A stretch of 64,000 bases of DNA from an uncultured Bacteroidia bacterium (GTDB taxonomy: Bacteria > Bacteroidota > Bacteroidia > NS11-12g > UBA955), in the NCBI GenBank assembly GCA_943788195.1, contig CALSPH010000001.1, positions 1,002,001 to 1,066,000 on the forward strand, read 5' to 3'. The position numbers were made by a program, and so were the translations under genes. A model generated the notes under the pieces. That model was not told the DNA's origin and did no database searches. It worked only from the letters and a program-made list of their open reading frames with translations. This document shows positions 48,653 to 58,053 of this stretch, one piece after another; the first letter of the stretch is position 1; every line of letters starts with the position of its first letter.

Positions 48653-51600
48653 ATGAAACAAAAAATTATGAAATGGATTAGGCAATCGGTAAGGCTAGGA
48701 GCCTTATTAATGATTGGTTTATTTGGAACCAACGCTTCGGCTCAAGCACCTTGGTGTGATGGGAATCCCACGGGGACTAATATGTGTGGATGGAATACCG
48801 GTGCAACAATAAACCCTGCGAATTATAGAGGAGTAATTGAGCAGGTTGTGATTAATCAAGGAACTAATGTTGTTTTTAGCAAGGGAGCAGATGGTTGCAA
48901 TCCAGGAACGAATGGTTTTAGTTTGCAAAATACGCCTGCCAATGCATTTGATTTGACCCCTGGTGGCGATTACAGTATTACTGTTACCATACAGAGTAAC
49001 AATATTGGCTATCAGCATCGTTGCGGAATTTGGATTGACTTTAACAACGGGACAACTCTTTTTCAATCTGCCGAGTGTGTAAATCCAACCACGGTGAATA
49101 ACATGGGAATTGGAAATACAACACGTACCTATGATTTTAGTATTCCTTGTACGGGCGTGTCTGCTGGAGCCTCTAGATTAAGAATAAAAGGTTCTATAAA
49201 TCCCATGACTGCCGCCAGCGGTTGTATAGCCACAAACCCTGGTGAAGTAGAGGATTATAGTATCAATTTTGCTTTGCCTACCAGTCTAGCTGCAAATTTT
49301 GTTGTACCTTCTATTATCTACACCGATTATGATGTAGACTTTATAAACACCTCTCAATCAGGAATTTTTGCAAATAGCTGGGATAAAGACGCGGATGGAA
49401 CGTATGATGCTACAACATCAAATTATGTAACACGATGGAGCGTAGGCAGTACATCTACAGAATGCTTAAAGTTAAGAGCTGAAAATTGCTTAGGTTTAGA
49501 TAGTATTACTAAATGTTTCAGCGTAGTAGTGCCAACGGTAGTGCCAAGTGTTGATTTTATATCAAGCGCAACAATCGTTAATTTGTTCGGAGCGGTAAAA
49601 TTAAATGACTTAACTGATTTTGGACCAACCTCATGGAACTGGGAAGTATTTGATAGTTCAGATGTGTTTAACATCAAGGATCAATTTTCTGGCGCATATT
49701 TCATGCAAAACGGAACCAGTTTAACCTCTAAAAATCCTGAGATCAGATTTATTGAATCAGGTAAATACACGGTATGTTTAACAGCGGGTAACGGTATCGG
49801 TTCTTCTAAGCGAATTTGCAAGGTTGCTTATGTTGAAGTATTGCCATTGCGTGATTTCACTTTAGGAAGTGGAGGGTCAGTAACCACAGAACCTGTAGGA
49901 CGTATCTATGACCATGCAGGACCGGATGTGAATTACGGACCAGCAGCACGTCAACCTAACACGGATAAATTATTGATTAATCCTTGTGGTGCTACTCAGA
50001 TTGATTTTGAGTTCTCTCAAATTAAATTTGGAACCGGCCCAGATAGTTTATTTATTTATGCTGGAGAGAATGCAGGTGCACCTCGAGTTGCAGCAATTGG
50101 TCGTGGAACTCCTGTTCCATTTAAGACTACCGTAATGGGTGGGGCTGCTTTTGTAACTTTCGAAAGTGACTCTAGAAACCATGATTCTGGATTTATTGGA
50201 ACGTTCAATGCTAAGCTAGGACCTCAAACCCCACCATTGGTAGACTTTGATTTACCATCTGATGGATACTTTGGAGTTGAAGTTGACTTGGATGATAATT
50301 CTACGAACAAGTTAGGAATTCCTACCTATCAGTGGGACATTGAAGAGCCAGTTGGAACACCAGCTGCAACGTATGGCGGAGCAAGTGCGAAACATACATT
50401 TGTTACTACTGGTAATGCAAGAGTTTGCTTAACTGTAAGTGGTTGTGCAGGTTCAGATACAAAATGTAAAATAATTAACATTAATACACCAACTACTCCA
50501 ACAGAATTGGATTATGTTTCTGATAACAGAAGACCTGGTATTTCAGATCAAATTCAAATGACTACTACTGCGGATAAAGCCAATAAATGGTTATGGTCTG
50601 TATTCCCAGTGACGGCTTCATTCTCAGATGCTACTGAGAAGAACCCAACAGTGAATTTTTCAGCACCAGGTCCTTATACCTTTACTTTAAGAGCATGGAA
50701 CAGTATTGATTCTGCTGCTACAGTAAAAACATTGGTAAAAGACAAGTATGTTGTTGTGGTTGATTACTGTAAGCCAGTAGTTAATATTTTATCTTCTGAT
50801 GTTGCCATCAGCAGCTTTATTCTTCGAAAAGACGCTACTGATTTAATAAACAATCCATCTAGTGTGGGTGTGAAAGGTTATAATGATTTTTCAGCAACCA
50901 GCTCTATGGAAGGAACTTTTGGAGCAACGTATAATTTCACAATCGAACGACCAAGTACAGTTGATACAGCAAATACGAAAGTATGGGTTGATTTCAACTT
51001 AGATGGTGCATTCGCTCCTTCTGAGATGGTTAAAGAATTCCCAGCGTCAAATGCGAAAGTATTAACAGGAACCTTTACTGTTCCAGATATCTCTCAATCC
51101 TTTATTGGAAACGGCATAATCCGTGTTTCTATGGCTTATGGTAATACATCAAACACTGCATGCGGTCCATTGGCGGCAGGTGAGGTTGAAGATTACGGTA
51201 TGTCGTTGGATAACGATAATTTGTCTCCAATCATTGCCTTGATAGGAAGTGCAGACACAATTGTAGAAAGAGCTTCTATACCTAACTATGTTGATCCAGG
51301 TGCTACAGCATCCGATCCAACAGAAGGAGATATTACTTCTAGTATTTCTTCAACCACAGATATGGATCAAACTACTGCAGGTATTTACACGGTAACTTAT
51401 TGTGTAACTGATGCATCTGGTAATGGACCAATATGTGTAACTAGAACCATCAAAGTAGTATTGGATAGAACAGCTCCAGTATTAACATTGAATGGAAACG
51501 ATCCAATCGACTATTGTTATGAAGTTGATCCATCAGCTATGTTTATGGATCCAGGAGCAACAGCATCTGATTTAGTAGATGGTAATTTAACTCCTTCAAT

Positions 51601-52738
51601 CACTGTAACAGGAACTGTAGATAGCAAGACTACTGGAACGTATGTATTAACATACAGCGTATCAGATGTTCAAGGTAACGCTACCAGTTTAACTAGAACG
51701 GTAAATGTTGTAGATTGTGATCCTCCAACAATTAACCCAATTGGTTCTGAGCAAATTCAAATCAATACTATCTGGGCTGATCAAACGACCATTACAGATC
51801 AGTATGATGGACAGCTTGGAAGACCTTTTTCTATCTTGACACCAACACCTGGTCCAAACGGAATGCCTAACACAACCGTAAGAGCTGCTTACCCAGTAAC
51901 TTATACCGGGTCAGATCGTTATGGAAATGCAGCTGTTCCAGTATTGAGAAACTATGTAGTAGATGATTTTATCGCTCCAGTAATTGACTTGAAAACGTTG
52001 GATACAGTGTTCCACAGAGTTAACACGGAATACTTTAGCACACCAGCTCAAAGAAGTGATAACTTCTATAACAATAACAACGTGTCATTATCACATATTG
52101 ATAAAGGCAATGTAGATGCATATACTTTGGGAACATACACGGAGACTTTTGTAGCAGTAGATGGTTCTGGAAATAGAGATACCGCTATTCGTTATGTAAA
52201 AGTAATTGATGATGTTTCTCCAGTAGTATTTGCTCCTGCCATCAACGGATGTGCTGGTTATGCAATTGATAATATGGCTGACATTCAGTTAAGCGATAAC
52301 TATGATGCACCTAGCTCATTGTTACCAAATGTTGTATTTATCCAAAACAATGTAAATGTTCACCTTCCAGGTGTATATACGATGACGTATCAAGTAACTG
52401 ATTTATCTGGTAACGTTTCAGTACCATTTACTCGTCCAGTATACATTACATACTGCCTACCTGGAAAAACAAGTGTACAAACGGTTAACTTAGATGAGTT
52501 GACAACTGTATATCCTAACCCAAGTGCAGGAAACATCAATGTAAAAGTAGCCGGTGCAAGCAACCAAGTAGTAGAAGTAAAAATCTACAATGCATTGGGT
52601 GCTGAAGTAGCCACGGCAAGCAACTCAAACGGAGAAGAAATCCAAGTTGACTTAGCAAATCATGCTGCTGGTATTTATACAGTGAAAGTAACAACAGGTG
52701 GTCAATCAATCACCAAGAAAGTAATCCTTACCAAATAA
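48653..52738 (+). CDS. Large multidomain surface protein, T9SS type A cargo
   Basis: 1,361 residues: signal peptide (ending near NASAQ), a GEVED domain (motif at ~196, NPGEVEDYSINF), PKD-like segments (~210-395), a CUB-like region (~415-525; DSLFIYAGENAGAPRVA), another PKD-like unit (~540-600), a second GEVED domain (motif at ~842), and from ~860 DUF5011-type Ig-like repeats (VDPGATASDPTEGDI, MDPGATASDLVDGNL and the pattern APVI-x-L). It ends with a type A sorting domain (from ~1285: TVYPNPSAGNINVKVAG ... ITKKVILTK). It is presumably secreted by T9SS to the cell surface. Terminated by a hairpin shared with the convergent lysA gene. Confidence 0.88.
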   Translation: MKQKIMKWIRQSVRLGALLMIGLFGTNASAQAPWCDGNPTGTNMCGWNTGATINPANYRGVIEQVVINQGTNVVFSKGADGCNPGTNGFSLQNTPANAFDLTPGGDYSITVTIQSNNIGYQHRCGIWIDFNNGTTLFQSAECVNPTTVNNMGIGNTTRTYDFSIPCTGVSAGASRLRIKGSINPMTAASGCIATNPGEVEDYSINFALPTSLAANFVVPSIIYTDYDVDFINTSQSGIFANSWDKDADGTYDATTSNYVTRWSVGSTSTECLKLRAENCLGLDSITKCFSVVVPTVVPSVDFISSATIVNLFGAVKLNDLTDFGPTSWNWEVFDSSDVFNIKDQFSGAYFMQNGTSLTSKNPEIRFIESGKYTVCLTAGNGIGSSKRICKVAYVEVLPLRDFTLGSGGSVTTEPVGRIYDHAGPDVNYGPAARQPNTDKLLINPCGATQIDFEFSQIKFGTGPDSLFIYAGENAGAPRVAAIGRGTPVPFKTTVMGGAAFVTFESDSRNHDSGFIGTFNAKLGPQTPPLVDFDLPSDGYFGVEVDLDDNSTNKLGIPTYQWDIEEPVGTPAATYGGASAKHTFVTTGNARVCLTVSGCAGSDTKCKIININTPTTPTELDYVSDNRRPGISDQIQMTTTADKANKWLWSVFPVTASFSDATEKNPTVNFSAPGPYTFTLRAWNSIDSAATVKTLVKDKYVVVVDYCKPVVNILSSDVAISSFILRKDATDLINNPSSVGVKGYNDFSATSSMEGTFGATYNFTIERPSTVDTANTKVWVDFNLDGAFAPSEMVKEFPASNAKVLTGTFTVPDISQSFIGNGIIRVSMAYGNTSNTACGPLAAGEVEDYGMSLDNDNLSPIIALIGSADTIVERASIPNYVDPGATASDPTEGDITSSISSTTDMDQTTAGIYTVTYCVTDASGNGPICVTRTIKVVLDRTAPVLTLNGNDPIDYCYEVDPSAMFMDPGATASDLVDGNLTPSITVTGTVDSKTTGTYVLTYSVSDVQGNATSLTRTVNVVDCDPPTINPIGSEQIQINTIWADQTTITDQYDGQLGRPFSILTPTPGPNGMPNTTVRAAYPVTYTGSDRYGNAAVPVLRNYVVDDFIAPVIDLKTLDTVFHRVNTEYFSTPAQRSDNFYNNNNVSLSHIDKGNVDAYTLGTYTETFVAVDGSGNRDTAIRYVKVIDDVSPVVFAPAINGCAGYAIDNMADIQLSDNYDAPSSLLPNVVFIQNNVNVHLPGVYTMTYQVTDLSGNVSVPFTRPVYITYCLPGKTSVQTVNLDELTTVYPNPSAGNINVKVAGASNQVVEVKIYNALGAEVATASNSNGEEIQVDLANHAAGIYTVKVTTGGQSITKKVILTK

Positions 52739-52758
52739 GGAAAGTTTTTAAACTTTCC
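52739..52758. repeat. Short inverted repeat after the second T9SS cargo gene
   Basis: A perfect 9-bp inverted repeat (52739-52747 with 52750-52758) starts at the first base after the stop codon. No T-run follows; role unknown. Confidence 0.5.
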
Positions 52759-52803
52759 TAACATAAACATTAATGATGTGATATTAATATAATTAAAGTT
52801 TAG

Positions 52804-52829
52804 CAAAAGCCACCTTCGGGTGGCTTTTG
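52804..52829. terminator. Bidirectional terminator with TTCG loop
   Basis: 11-bp perfect stem (52804-52814 with 52819-52829, core aaaagccacc) closed by the stable TTCG tetraloop, ending in T on both strands. It can stop transcription of the surface-protein gene from the left and of lysA from the right. Confidence 0.88.
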
Positions 52830-52907
52830 TCATTATATAAATTTGGTATGTTTTGCTACCAGTTCCTTAAGAAGTTATGGACTTAAACGCTTTACAAAAT
52901 AAGTTGT

Positions 52908-54131
52908 CTATAAATCAATTTGATTTTTAATCAGGTCATCAAACGTCTCTCGTTTGCGAATTAATTTGAATTTCCCGTCTTTAATTAGCACTTCTGCTGG
53001 TCTGTACCTGCTATTGTAATTGCTGCTCATAGAGAAGCCATAAGCGCCCGCATTGCGTATGGAAAGGATATCTCCTTCTCGCACTTCATTGAGTTGACGG
53101 TCCCAGCCAAAGGTGTCATTTTCACAAATATACCCAACGATAGAATAGATTCGTTTCTCACCCTTTGGGTTACTAATATTCACAATATGATGGTATGCAT
53201 CATACATTTTAGGTCGTAATAAATGATTTTGACCACTATCTACCCCTACAAAAACGGTGCTCGTAGTTTGTTTAATCACATTTGTTTTAACCAATAATTG
53301 ACCTGCTTCACTCACTAAATATTTGCCCGGTTCAAACCATAACTCCAACTCACGTCCATAAGATTTGCAGAATGAAACAAATCGCTTAGAAATTTTCTTC
53401 CCAATTGCTTCAATATCAATTTCAATATCTCCGGGTTTATAAGCCACTTTGAAACCAGAACCAAAATCCATAAACGTTAAATCCTTAAAGTTCTCAGCAG
53501 CTTCAAACAAGAGCTCAGCGCCCCTTAGAAAAACTTCAGCATCTAAAATATCACTTCCCGTGTGCATGTGTAAACCGTCTACATTAATATTATAATTCTC
53601 AACGATACGAAGTAAATGGCGCATTTGGTAGATTGAAATACCAAACTTCGAATCGATATGGCCCACAGAAATATGACTATTGCCACCCGCCATGATGTGT
53701 GGATTTAACCGAACACATACATTCACCGTATTCCCATAGCGATTGCCAAATTGTTCGAGGATTGAAAGGTTATCGATATTAATGCGAACACCCTCTTTAA
53801 CAGCTAGATCAATTTCTTCTATTGAAACGCAGTTTGGAGTGTATAAAATGTCCTGTGGTTCAAAGCCTGCTTTCAGTGCCAACCATACTTCTTGGATAGA
53901 AACAGCATCCAAACCGGATCCAAGCTTCTTTAATTCGCTCATTACGTGAATGTTGGTGCACGCCTTGCAAGCGTAGTTCAAACGCACCTTTATTCCATCA
54001 AAGGCTTTAAGAAGTTTATGATAGTTCTTCGCGATGTCTTTTTGGTTGTAAACATACACTGGGCATTCAACTTGTTCGGCAATATCCAACAAGGAAACTC
54101 CATCAACTATTTCACTCACTTCATTTTTCAT
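52908..54131 (-). CDS. lysA: Diaminopimelate decarboxylase
   Basis: 407 residues from the ATG at 54131. The PLP lysine is Lys56 in NYACKACTN, the His of the cofactor stack is in HMHTGSD, and the phosphate and substrate sites are MDFGSGFKVAY, EPGKYLVSEAG, ICENDTFG and GAYGFSMSSNYNSR. It makes L-lysine from meso-diaminopimelate. The frame runs upstream to 54257, but those 42 residues have no family likeness, overlap the pcrA start and lie upstream of an exact -7 box at 54139-54146, so the shorter start is used. LysA usually has 'CKAN' here; the Cys after Ala is a small oddity. Confidence 0.93.
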   Translation of the reverse strand: MKNEVSEIVDGVSLLDIAEQVECPVYVYNQKDIAKNYHKLLKAFDGIKVRLNYACKACTNIHVMSELKKLGSGLDAVSIQEVWLALKAGFEPQDILYTPNCVSIEEIDLAVKEGVRINIDNLSILEQFGNRYGNTVNVCVRLNPHIMAGGNSHISVGHIDSKFGISIYQMRHLLRIVENYNINVDGLHMHTGSDILDAEVFLRGAELLFEAAENFKDLTFMDFGSGFKVAYKPGDIEIDIEAIGKKISKRFVSFCKSYGRELELWFEPGKYLVSEAGQLLVKTNVIKQTTSTVFVGVDSGQNHLLRPKMYDAYHHIVNISNPKGEKRIYSIVGYICENDTFGWDRQLNEVREGDILSIRNAGAYGFSMSSNYNSRYRPAEVLIKDGKFKLIRKRETFDDLIKNQIDL

Positions 54132-54138
54132 AGGGCTG

Positions 54139-54146
54139 CAAATATA
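54139..54146 (-). promoter_or_regulatory. -7 box of lysA
   Basis: Reads TATATTTG on the minus strand; the ATG of lysA follows 7 nt later. Its position shows that the longer reading frame is not translated. Confidence 0.55.
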
Positions 54147-54229
54147 AATTGATTTTAGCATTGTGTAAAACTTCATTGTATAGTTAAATAAATATCTGAT
54201 CAATGGTGAATTTGCCATGCAATAATTTC

Positions 54230-54237
54230 TACCTTTG
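54230..54237 (+). promoter_or_regulatory. -7 box of the PcrA/UvrD gene
   Basis: TACCTTTG, exact TANNTTTG, 14 nt before the ATG at 54252, in the divergent region shared with lysA. Confidence 0.5.
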
Positions 54238-54251
54238 CATGCTCTATATTC

Positions 54252-56522
54252 ATGCAAGCTCCTCCTTACTTAGATTCTTTAAATGAAGCCCAAAAACAGG
54301 CGGTATTGCATACCAGTGGTCCGGTAATGATTATTGCAGGAGCTGGGTCTGGTAAGACGAGAGTACTCACTTATCGAATTGCACACTTAATTCGACAAGA
54401 AATACCTGCTTATAATATCTTGGCCCTAACTTTTACCAATAAGGCAGCTAAAGAGATGCAAGCCCGGATAATGGAAATTTGTGGTTCAGAAGCTCGCAAC
54501 CTGTGGATGGGCACTTTTCACTCCGTTTTTGCTAAAATTTTACGCATTGAAGCAGATCGATTGAATTATCCATCGAGCTTTACAATCTATGATACGGATG
54601 ATAGCAAGAGTTTGATTAAGGCAATTATTAAGGAGATGCAATTGGATGATAAAATCTATAAGCCCAATATTATCTATAATAGGATTTCCAATGCAAAAAA
54701 CAATCTAATAACGGCTGAAGCTTATGCATCAGCATCCGATTTGGTGTCTTATGATTTCAAATCGGGGAGACCCAAATTTATAGAAATATATCGAGCATAT
54801 GCTAACCGCTGTTTCAAAGCAGGAGCAATGGATTTTGATGATTTACTTATGAACACAGACAAATTATTCCGTATGCATCCGGATGTTTTGCTGAAATATC
54901 AGCATAAGTTTAAATACATCATGGTGGATGAGTATCAGGATACAAACATTTGCCAATATTCAATCATCAAAAGACTGGCAGCTGCTCACGAAAATATCTG
55001 TGTGGTTGGGGATGATGCCCAAAGTATTTATTCATTTCGGGGTGCTACGATTCAGAATATATTGAATTTCCAGCGCGATTATAGGGATGCATCCATCTTT
55101 AAACTGGAACAGAATTATCGATCGACACAAACCATTGTTGGTGCGGCTGGACATATCATCGCTAAAAACAAGGACCAACTTGAAAAAGAGGTATGGACGT
55201 CCAATGAAGAAGGGGAGAAAATACGAATCATTCGCGCGGTCACGGATAATGAAGAAGGACGATTGGTTGTTCAAAGTATATTTGAACAGCGAATGAAAAG
55301 CCAAGAATCGTATGGTTCTTTTGTTATACTATACCGGACAAATTATCAATCGAGAAGTTTTGAAGAAGCCTTGCGCAAATTATCGATTCCTTACCGGATA
55401 TATGGCGGTACAAGCTTTTACCAACGTAAAGAAGTTAAGGATTTAATCGCGTATTTACGTTTGGTAGTGAACCCAAATGATGAGGCAGCCCTAAAGCGGA
55501 TCATTAATTACCCAGCTCGAAAAATAGGGAACAGTACCTTAGATAAAATAATTCTCACCTCAAATCAGGGAAATACGAGTTTATGGGAAGTGGTGAAAAA
55601 TGTAGCTCAATTTCCTCTTATTGGAAGATCTGCAGCTCATGTACAGCGTTTTTCTTTAATGATGCAAAGTTTCATGAGCATGAAAGACGCGCATAATGCT
55701 TATGATCTCGCTAGCCATGTTGCCAAACAAACTGGATTACTTAAATTTTTACATGAGGATAAAACTACTGAAGGAATCAGTAAATATGAAAATTTAGTTG
55801 AACTACTCAATGGAATTAAAGAGTTTACGGAAGATGATACCTCCGAGCTAAGTAAGGATTTAAGTACATATTTACAAGAAATATCGTTACTCACTGATGC
55901 AGATAAAAAGGAAGATAATGAGACGCCCAAAGTTTCATTGATGACAATCCACTCAAGTAAAGGATTAGAATATCCTTTTGTGTATATAGTGGGTTTGGAG
56001 GAAAATTTATTTCCTTCTCAAATGGCCCTAAATTCGCGCGCAGAATTGGAAGAGGAGCGAAGATTGTTTTATGTTGCCATAACTCGTGCAGAGAAAAAGC
56101 TTAATCTGAGTTTTGCCACATCTCGCTTTCGGTTTGGCTCCTTGCTTTCTTGTGAGCCTTCACGATTTATTGATGAAATTGACAATCAATTTTTGGAATT
56201 ACAGCCCATTAAGTCCAGTTCACATCAACCTTCTGCTTTGAATAAGGGGTTTGGTAATAACAAGAGTTTGATTTCTTCCTTGCAAAAAACGGGAAAAGTA
56301 ACCTCGCAATTCAGTAAACGACCTATTGATATAAATTTTAAGGCTGGGGATACCTCAAATATTGATTCTGGTGATCAGGTTGAACACAATCGATTTGGAA
56401 AAGGAAAGGTTATATTGCTGGAAGGAGAAGGGAATGCGAGGAAGGTTAAAGTATTATTTGAGGAAGTAGGTGAAAAAACATTGGTGCTAAGCTTCGCTAA
56501 ATTAAGGATTATCAGTTCCTAA
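54252..56522 (+). CDS. UvrD/PcrA-type superfamily 1 DNA helicase
   Basis: 756 residues. Motif Q/I region LNEAQKQAV and Walker A AGAGSGKTRVLTYR, motif Ia ALTFTNKAAKEMQ, motif II VDEYQDTN, motif III VVGDDAQSIYSFRGA, motif IV LEQNYRST, motif V MTIHSSKGLEYPFV and motif VI YVAITRAEKKL are all present. The last ~50 residues (GDQVEHNRFGKGKVILLEG) form the small Tudor-like C-terminal domain typical of PcrA/UvrD, which contacts RNA polymerase. It unwinds DNA 3' to 5' in repair and at stalled forks. Divergent from lysA. Confidence 0.95.
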   Translation: MQAPPYLDSLNEAQKQAVLHTSGPVMIIAGAGSGKTRVLTYRIAHLIRQEIPAYNILALTFTNKAAKEMQARIMEICGSEARNLWMGTFHSVFAKILRIEADRLNYPSSFTIYDTDDSKSLIKAIIKEMQLDDKIYKPNIIYNRISNAKNNLITAEAYASASDLVSYDFKSGRPKFIEIYRAYANRCFKAGAMDFDDLLMNTDKLFRMHPDVLLKYQHKFKYIMVDEYQDTNICQYSIIKRLAAAHENICVVGDDAQSIYSFRGATIQNILNFQRDYRDASIFKLEQNYRSTQTIVGAAGHIIAKNKDQLEKEVWTSNEEGEKIRIIRAVTDNEEGRLVVQSIFEQRMKSQESYGSFVILYRTNYQSRSFEEALRKLSIPYRIYGGTSFYQRKEVKDLIAYLRLVVNPNDEAALKRIINYPARKIGNSTLDKIILTSNQGNTSLWEVVKNVAQFPLIGRSAAHVQRFSLMMQSFMSMKDAHNAYDLASHVAKQTGLLKFLHEDKTTEGISKYENLVELLNGIKEFTEDDTSELSKDLSTYLQEISLLTDADKKEDNETPKVSLMTIHSSKGLEYPFVYIVGLEENLFPSQMALNSRAELEEERRLFYVAITRAEKKLNLSFATSRFRFGSLLSCEPSRFIDEIDNQFLELQPIKSSSHQPSALNKGFGNNKSLISSLQKTGKVTSQFSKRPIDINFKAGDTSNIDSGDQVEHNRFGKGKVILLEGEGNARKVKVLFEEVGEKTLVLSFAKLRIISS

Positions 56523-56537
56523 AAAAAAAGAAACTTT

Positions 56538-56570
56538 TTTGCATTTATGAGGTTGTAAGCCTTATATTTG
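56538..56570 (+). promoter_or_regulatory. Promoter of the small lipoprotein gene
   Basis: TTTG (56538-56541), 21-nt spacer, exact TATATTTG (56563-56570), 18 nt before the ATG. One of the best full promoter matches in the window. Confidence 0.65.
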
Positions 56571-56588
56571 TGCCAAAATAATTAGAGA

Positions 56589-57290
56589 ATGAAGAAAATA
56601 GTTTATTCAATCGTTGCTTTGTCAGTATTGTTAACTGCTTGCAAATATGAAGAAGGACCGGGGATTAGCCTAAGATCTAAAAGAGATAGAGCTGCGAACG
56701 AATGGGTTGTAGATGCTTACACTTACACTCCTGATGGCGGATCATCTGAAGATAGAAAAAGCTGGTACAATGTAACTAATGATACATTTTACAGATATAC
56801 TACTATAGTAAACCCTTCAGATACTACGCAGCAAATGCTAGACAGTACAATAGTGGTTAAAGATTACCAATATGTATTGGTGTTAAATAGAACAGGTGCA
56901 TATAGTCTTGAAGTGATGGATATTATTGCTGGTGAAGCTAAATCTGTGGATCCTAGAGATATGCATTTCTATGTTTCTAACTCTACTGGTAGAGCCAATG
57001 CGAACAGCATTCCTGATCCATTAAGCATCCACCAAATTGGACGAAGAGGAGATTGGAGCTTTTTATCCAAACATGGTAGAATGCAGTTGAAACCGGATAA
57101 CAATGGTTCAAACTATAATGCAGATGGTATCATCGCTGGATACCATGTTCCTGTAATTTATGATATTGTTATGTTAGCAAATGATAACCTTAAATTATTG
57201 GCATTGGATGCTTTGGGTGGAAAACACGAATACAGTCTTACGCCTTTGAGCGAAGAAAAATACATCAGCTTTAAACCATTGAACGACTAA
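56589..57290 (+). CDS. Lipoprotein of unknown function
   Basis: 233 residues: signal peptide with lipobox ending in Cys18 (SVLLTAC), then an Ile/Val/Tyr-rich beta region (YQYVLVLNRTGAYSLEVMD, YDIVMLANDNLKLLALDA) that resembles the lipocalin-like lipoproteins of Bacteroidota, without a diagnostic motif. It is likely anchored to a membrane in the periplasm. It has its own promoter and terminator. Confidence 0.75.
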   Translation: MKKIVYSIVALSVLLTACKYEEGPGISLRSKRDRAANEWVVDAYTYTPDGGSSEDRKSWYNVTNDTFYRYTTIVNPSDTTQQMLDSTIVVKDYQYVLVLNRTGAYSLEVMDIIAGEAKSVDPRDMHFYVSNSTGRANANSIPDPLSIHQIGRRGDWSFLSKHGRMQLKPDNNGSNYNADGIIAGYHVPVIYDIVMLANDNLKLLALDALGGKHEYSLTPLSEEKYISFKPLND

Positions 57291-57311
57291 TACATCGTTT
57301 AATCATATATG

Positions 57312-57345
57312 AAACTCCATTGATATTTATCAATGGAGTTTTTTT
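57312..57345 (+). terminator. Rho-independent terminator after the lipoprotein gene
   Basis: 12-bp perfect stem (57312-57323 with 57330-57341), 6-nt loop, then a T run. It ends where an upstream start for the next gene would fall, which argues for the later start at 57406. Confidence 0.93.
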
Positions 57346-57391
57346 ATGCCTTTCAGCCAATTCAGAACTGTTTATTACGTATTAATTTCCG

Positions 57392-57399
57392 TAGGTTTG
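57392..57399 (+). promoter_or_regulatory. -7 box abutting the DUF4290 start
   Basis: TAGGTTTG, exact TANNTTTG, 6 nt before the ATG at 57406. Confidence 0.5.
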
Positions 57400-57405
57400 T
57401 GGCAT

Positions 57406-58053
57406 ATGAAAGGTTTAGAGTACAACTCACAGCGGCCACCTCTGTTAATTAACGAATACGGTAGAAATCTACAGCGATTCGTTGAGCATATTATGAAGGT
57501 TGAGGACCGAATAAAACGGACCAGATTGGCTGAGTCCTTAGTTATTTCTGTGTTGCAAATAAATCCAGAGCTTAAAGAGATTGAAAATGGGGACCAAATA
57601 GTTTGGAGTTATTTACATGCGATTTCCAATTTTAAATTGGATGTAGATTGTCCATATGAAGTGATAGATACGGTGACCCACCAAAGCAAACCGCAACCCT
57701 TAACCTATCCAACATCACGAATACGTTTTAGATATTATGGCAAAAATTTACAAAGGCTTGTAGACAACGTTCAAAATATTGAAGATGAGGATCAAAAGAA
57801 GAACTACATAGATATGTTAGGTTCATTCATGAAAAATTCTGGTAAAAATTGGAATGACGATGCCGTAAGTGATACTCAAATTGTAGAGCACCTAAAAGTG
57901 CTCTCTCAAGGCAAGATTTCTTTAACAGAAGATGAAATCAATGCAGATATTGAATTGCGTCAAAGGAATGTCAATGCACCTTTCAAAAAGAAGGGTAAAA
58001 GGAATCACAACAACAATAATAAATACAAAAAAAACAATAATAGAAGGAGGTAA
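57406..58053 (+). CDS. DUF4290 family protein
   Basis: 215 residues from the ATG at 57406, giving the family opening MKGLEYNSQRPPLLINEYG and later RNLQRFVEHIMKVEDRI and FKLDVDCPYEVID. DUF4290 is a Bacteroidota-specific family of unknown function. The last ~22 residues are almost only Lys, Asn, His and Arg, a basic low-complexity tail that may bind nucleic acid (inference). Its stop shares one base with the murA start, so the two are translationally linked. The frame from 57346 would begin at the terminator of the previous gene. Confidence 0.9.
   Translation: MKGLEYNSQRPPLLINEYGRNLQRFVEHIMKVEDRIKRTRLAESLVISVLQINPELKEIENGDQIVWSYLHAISNFKLDVDCPYEVIDTVTHQSKPQPLTYPTSRIRFRYYGKNLQRLVDNVQNIEDEDQKKNYIDMLGSFMKNSGKNWNDDAVSDTQIVEHLKVLSQGKISLTEDEINADIELRQRNVNAPFKKKGKRNHNNNNKYKKNNNRRR

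Noticed and set aside
54132-54257. N-terminal extension of lysA by 42 residues
   Set aside because: No family likeness; overlaps pcrA start and lies upstream of the -7 box at 54139-54146.
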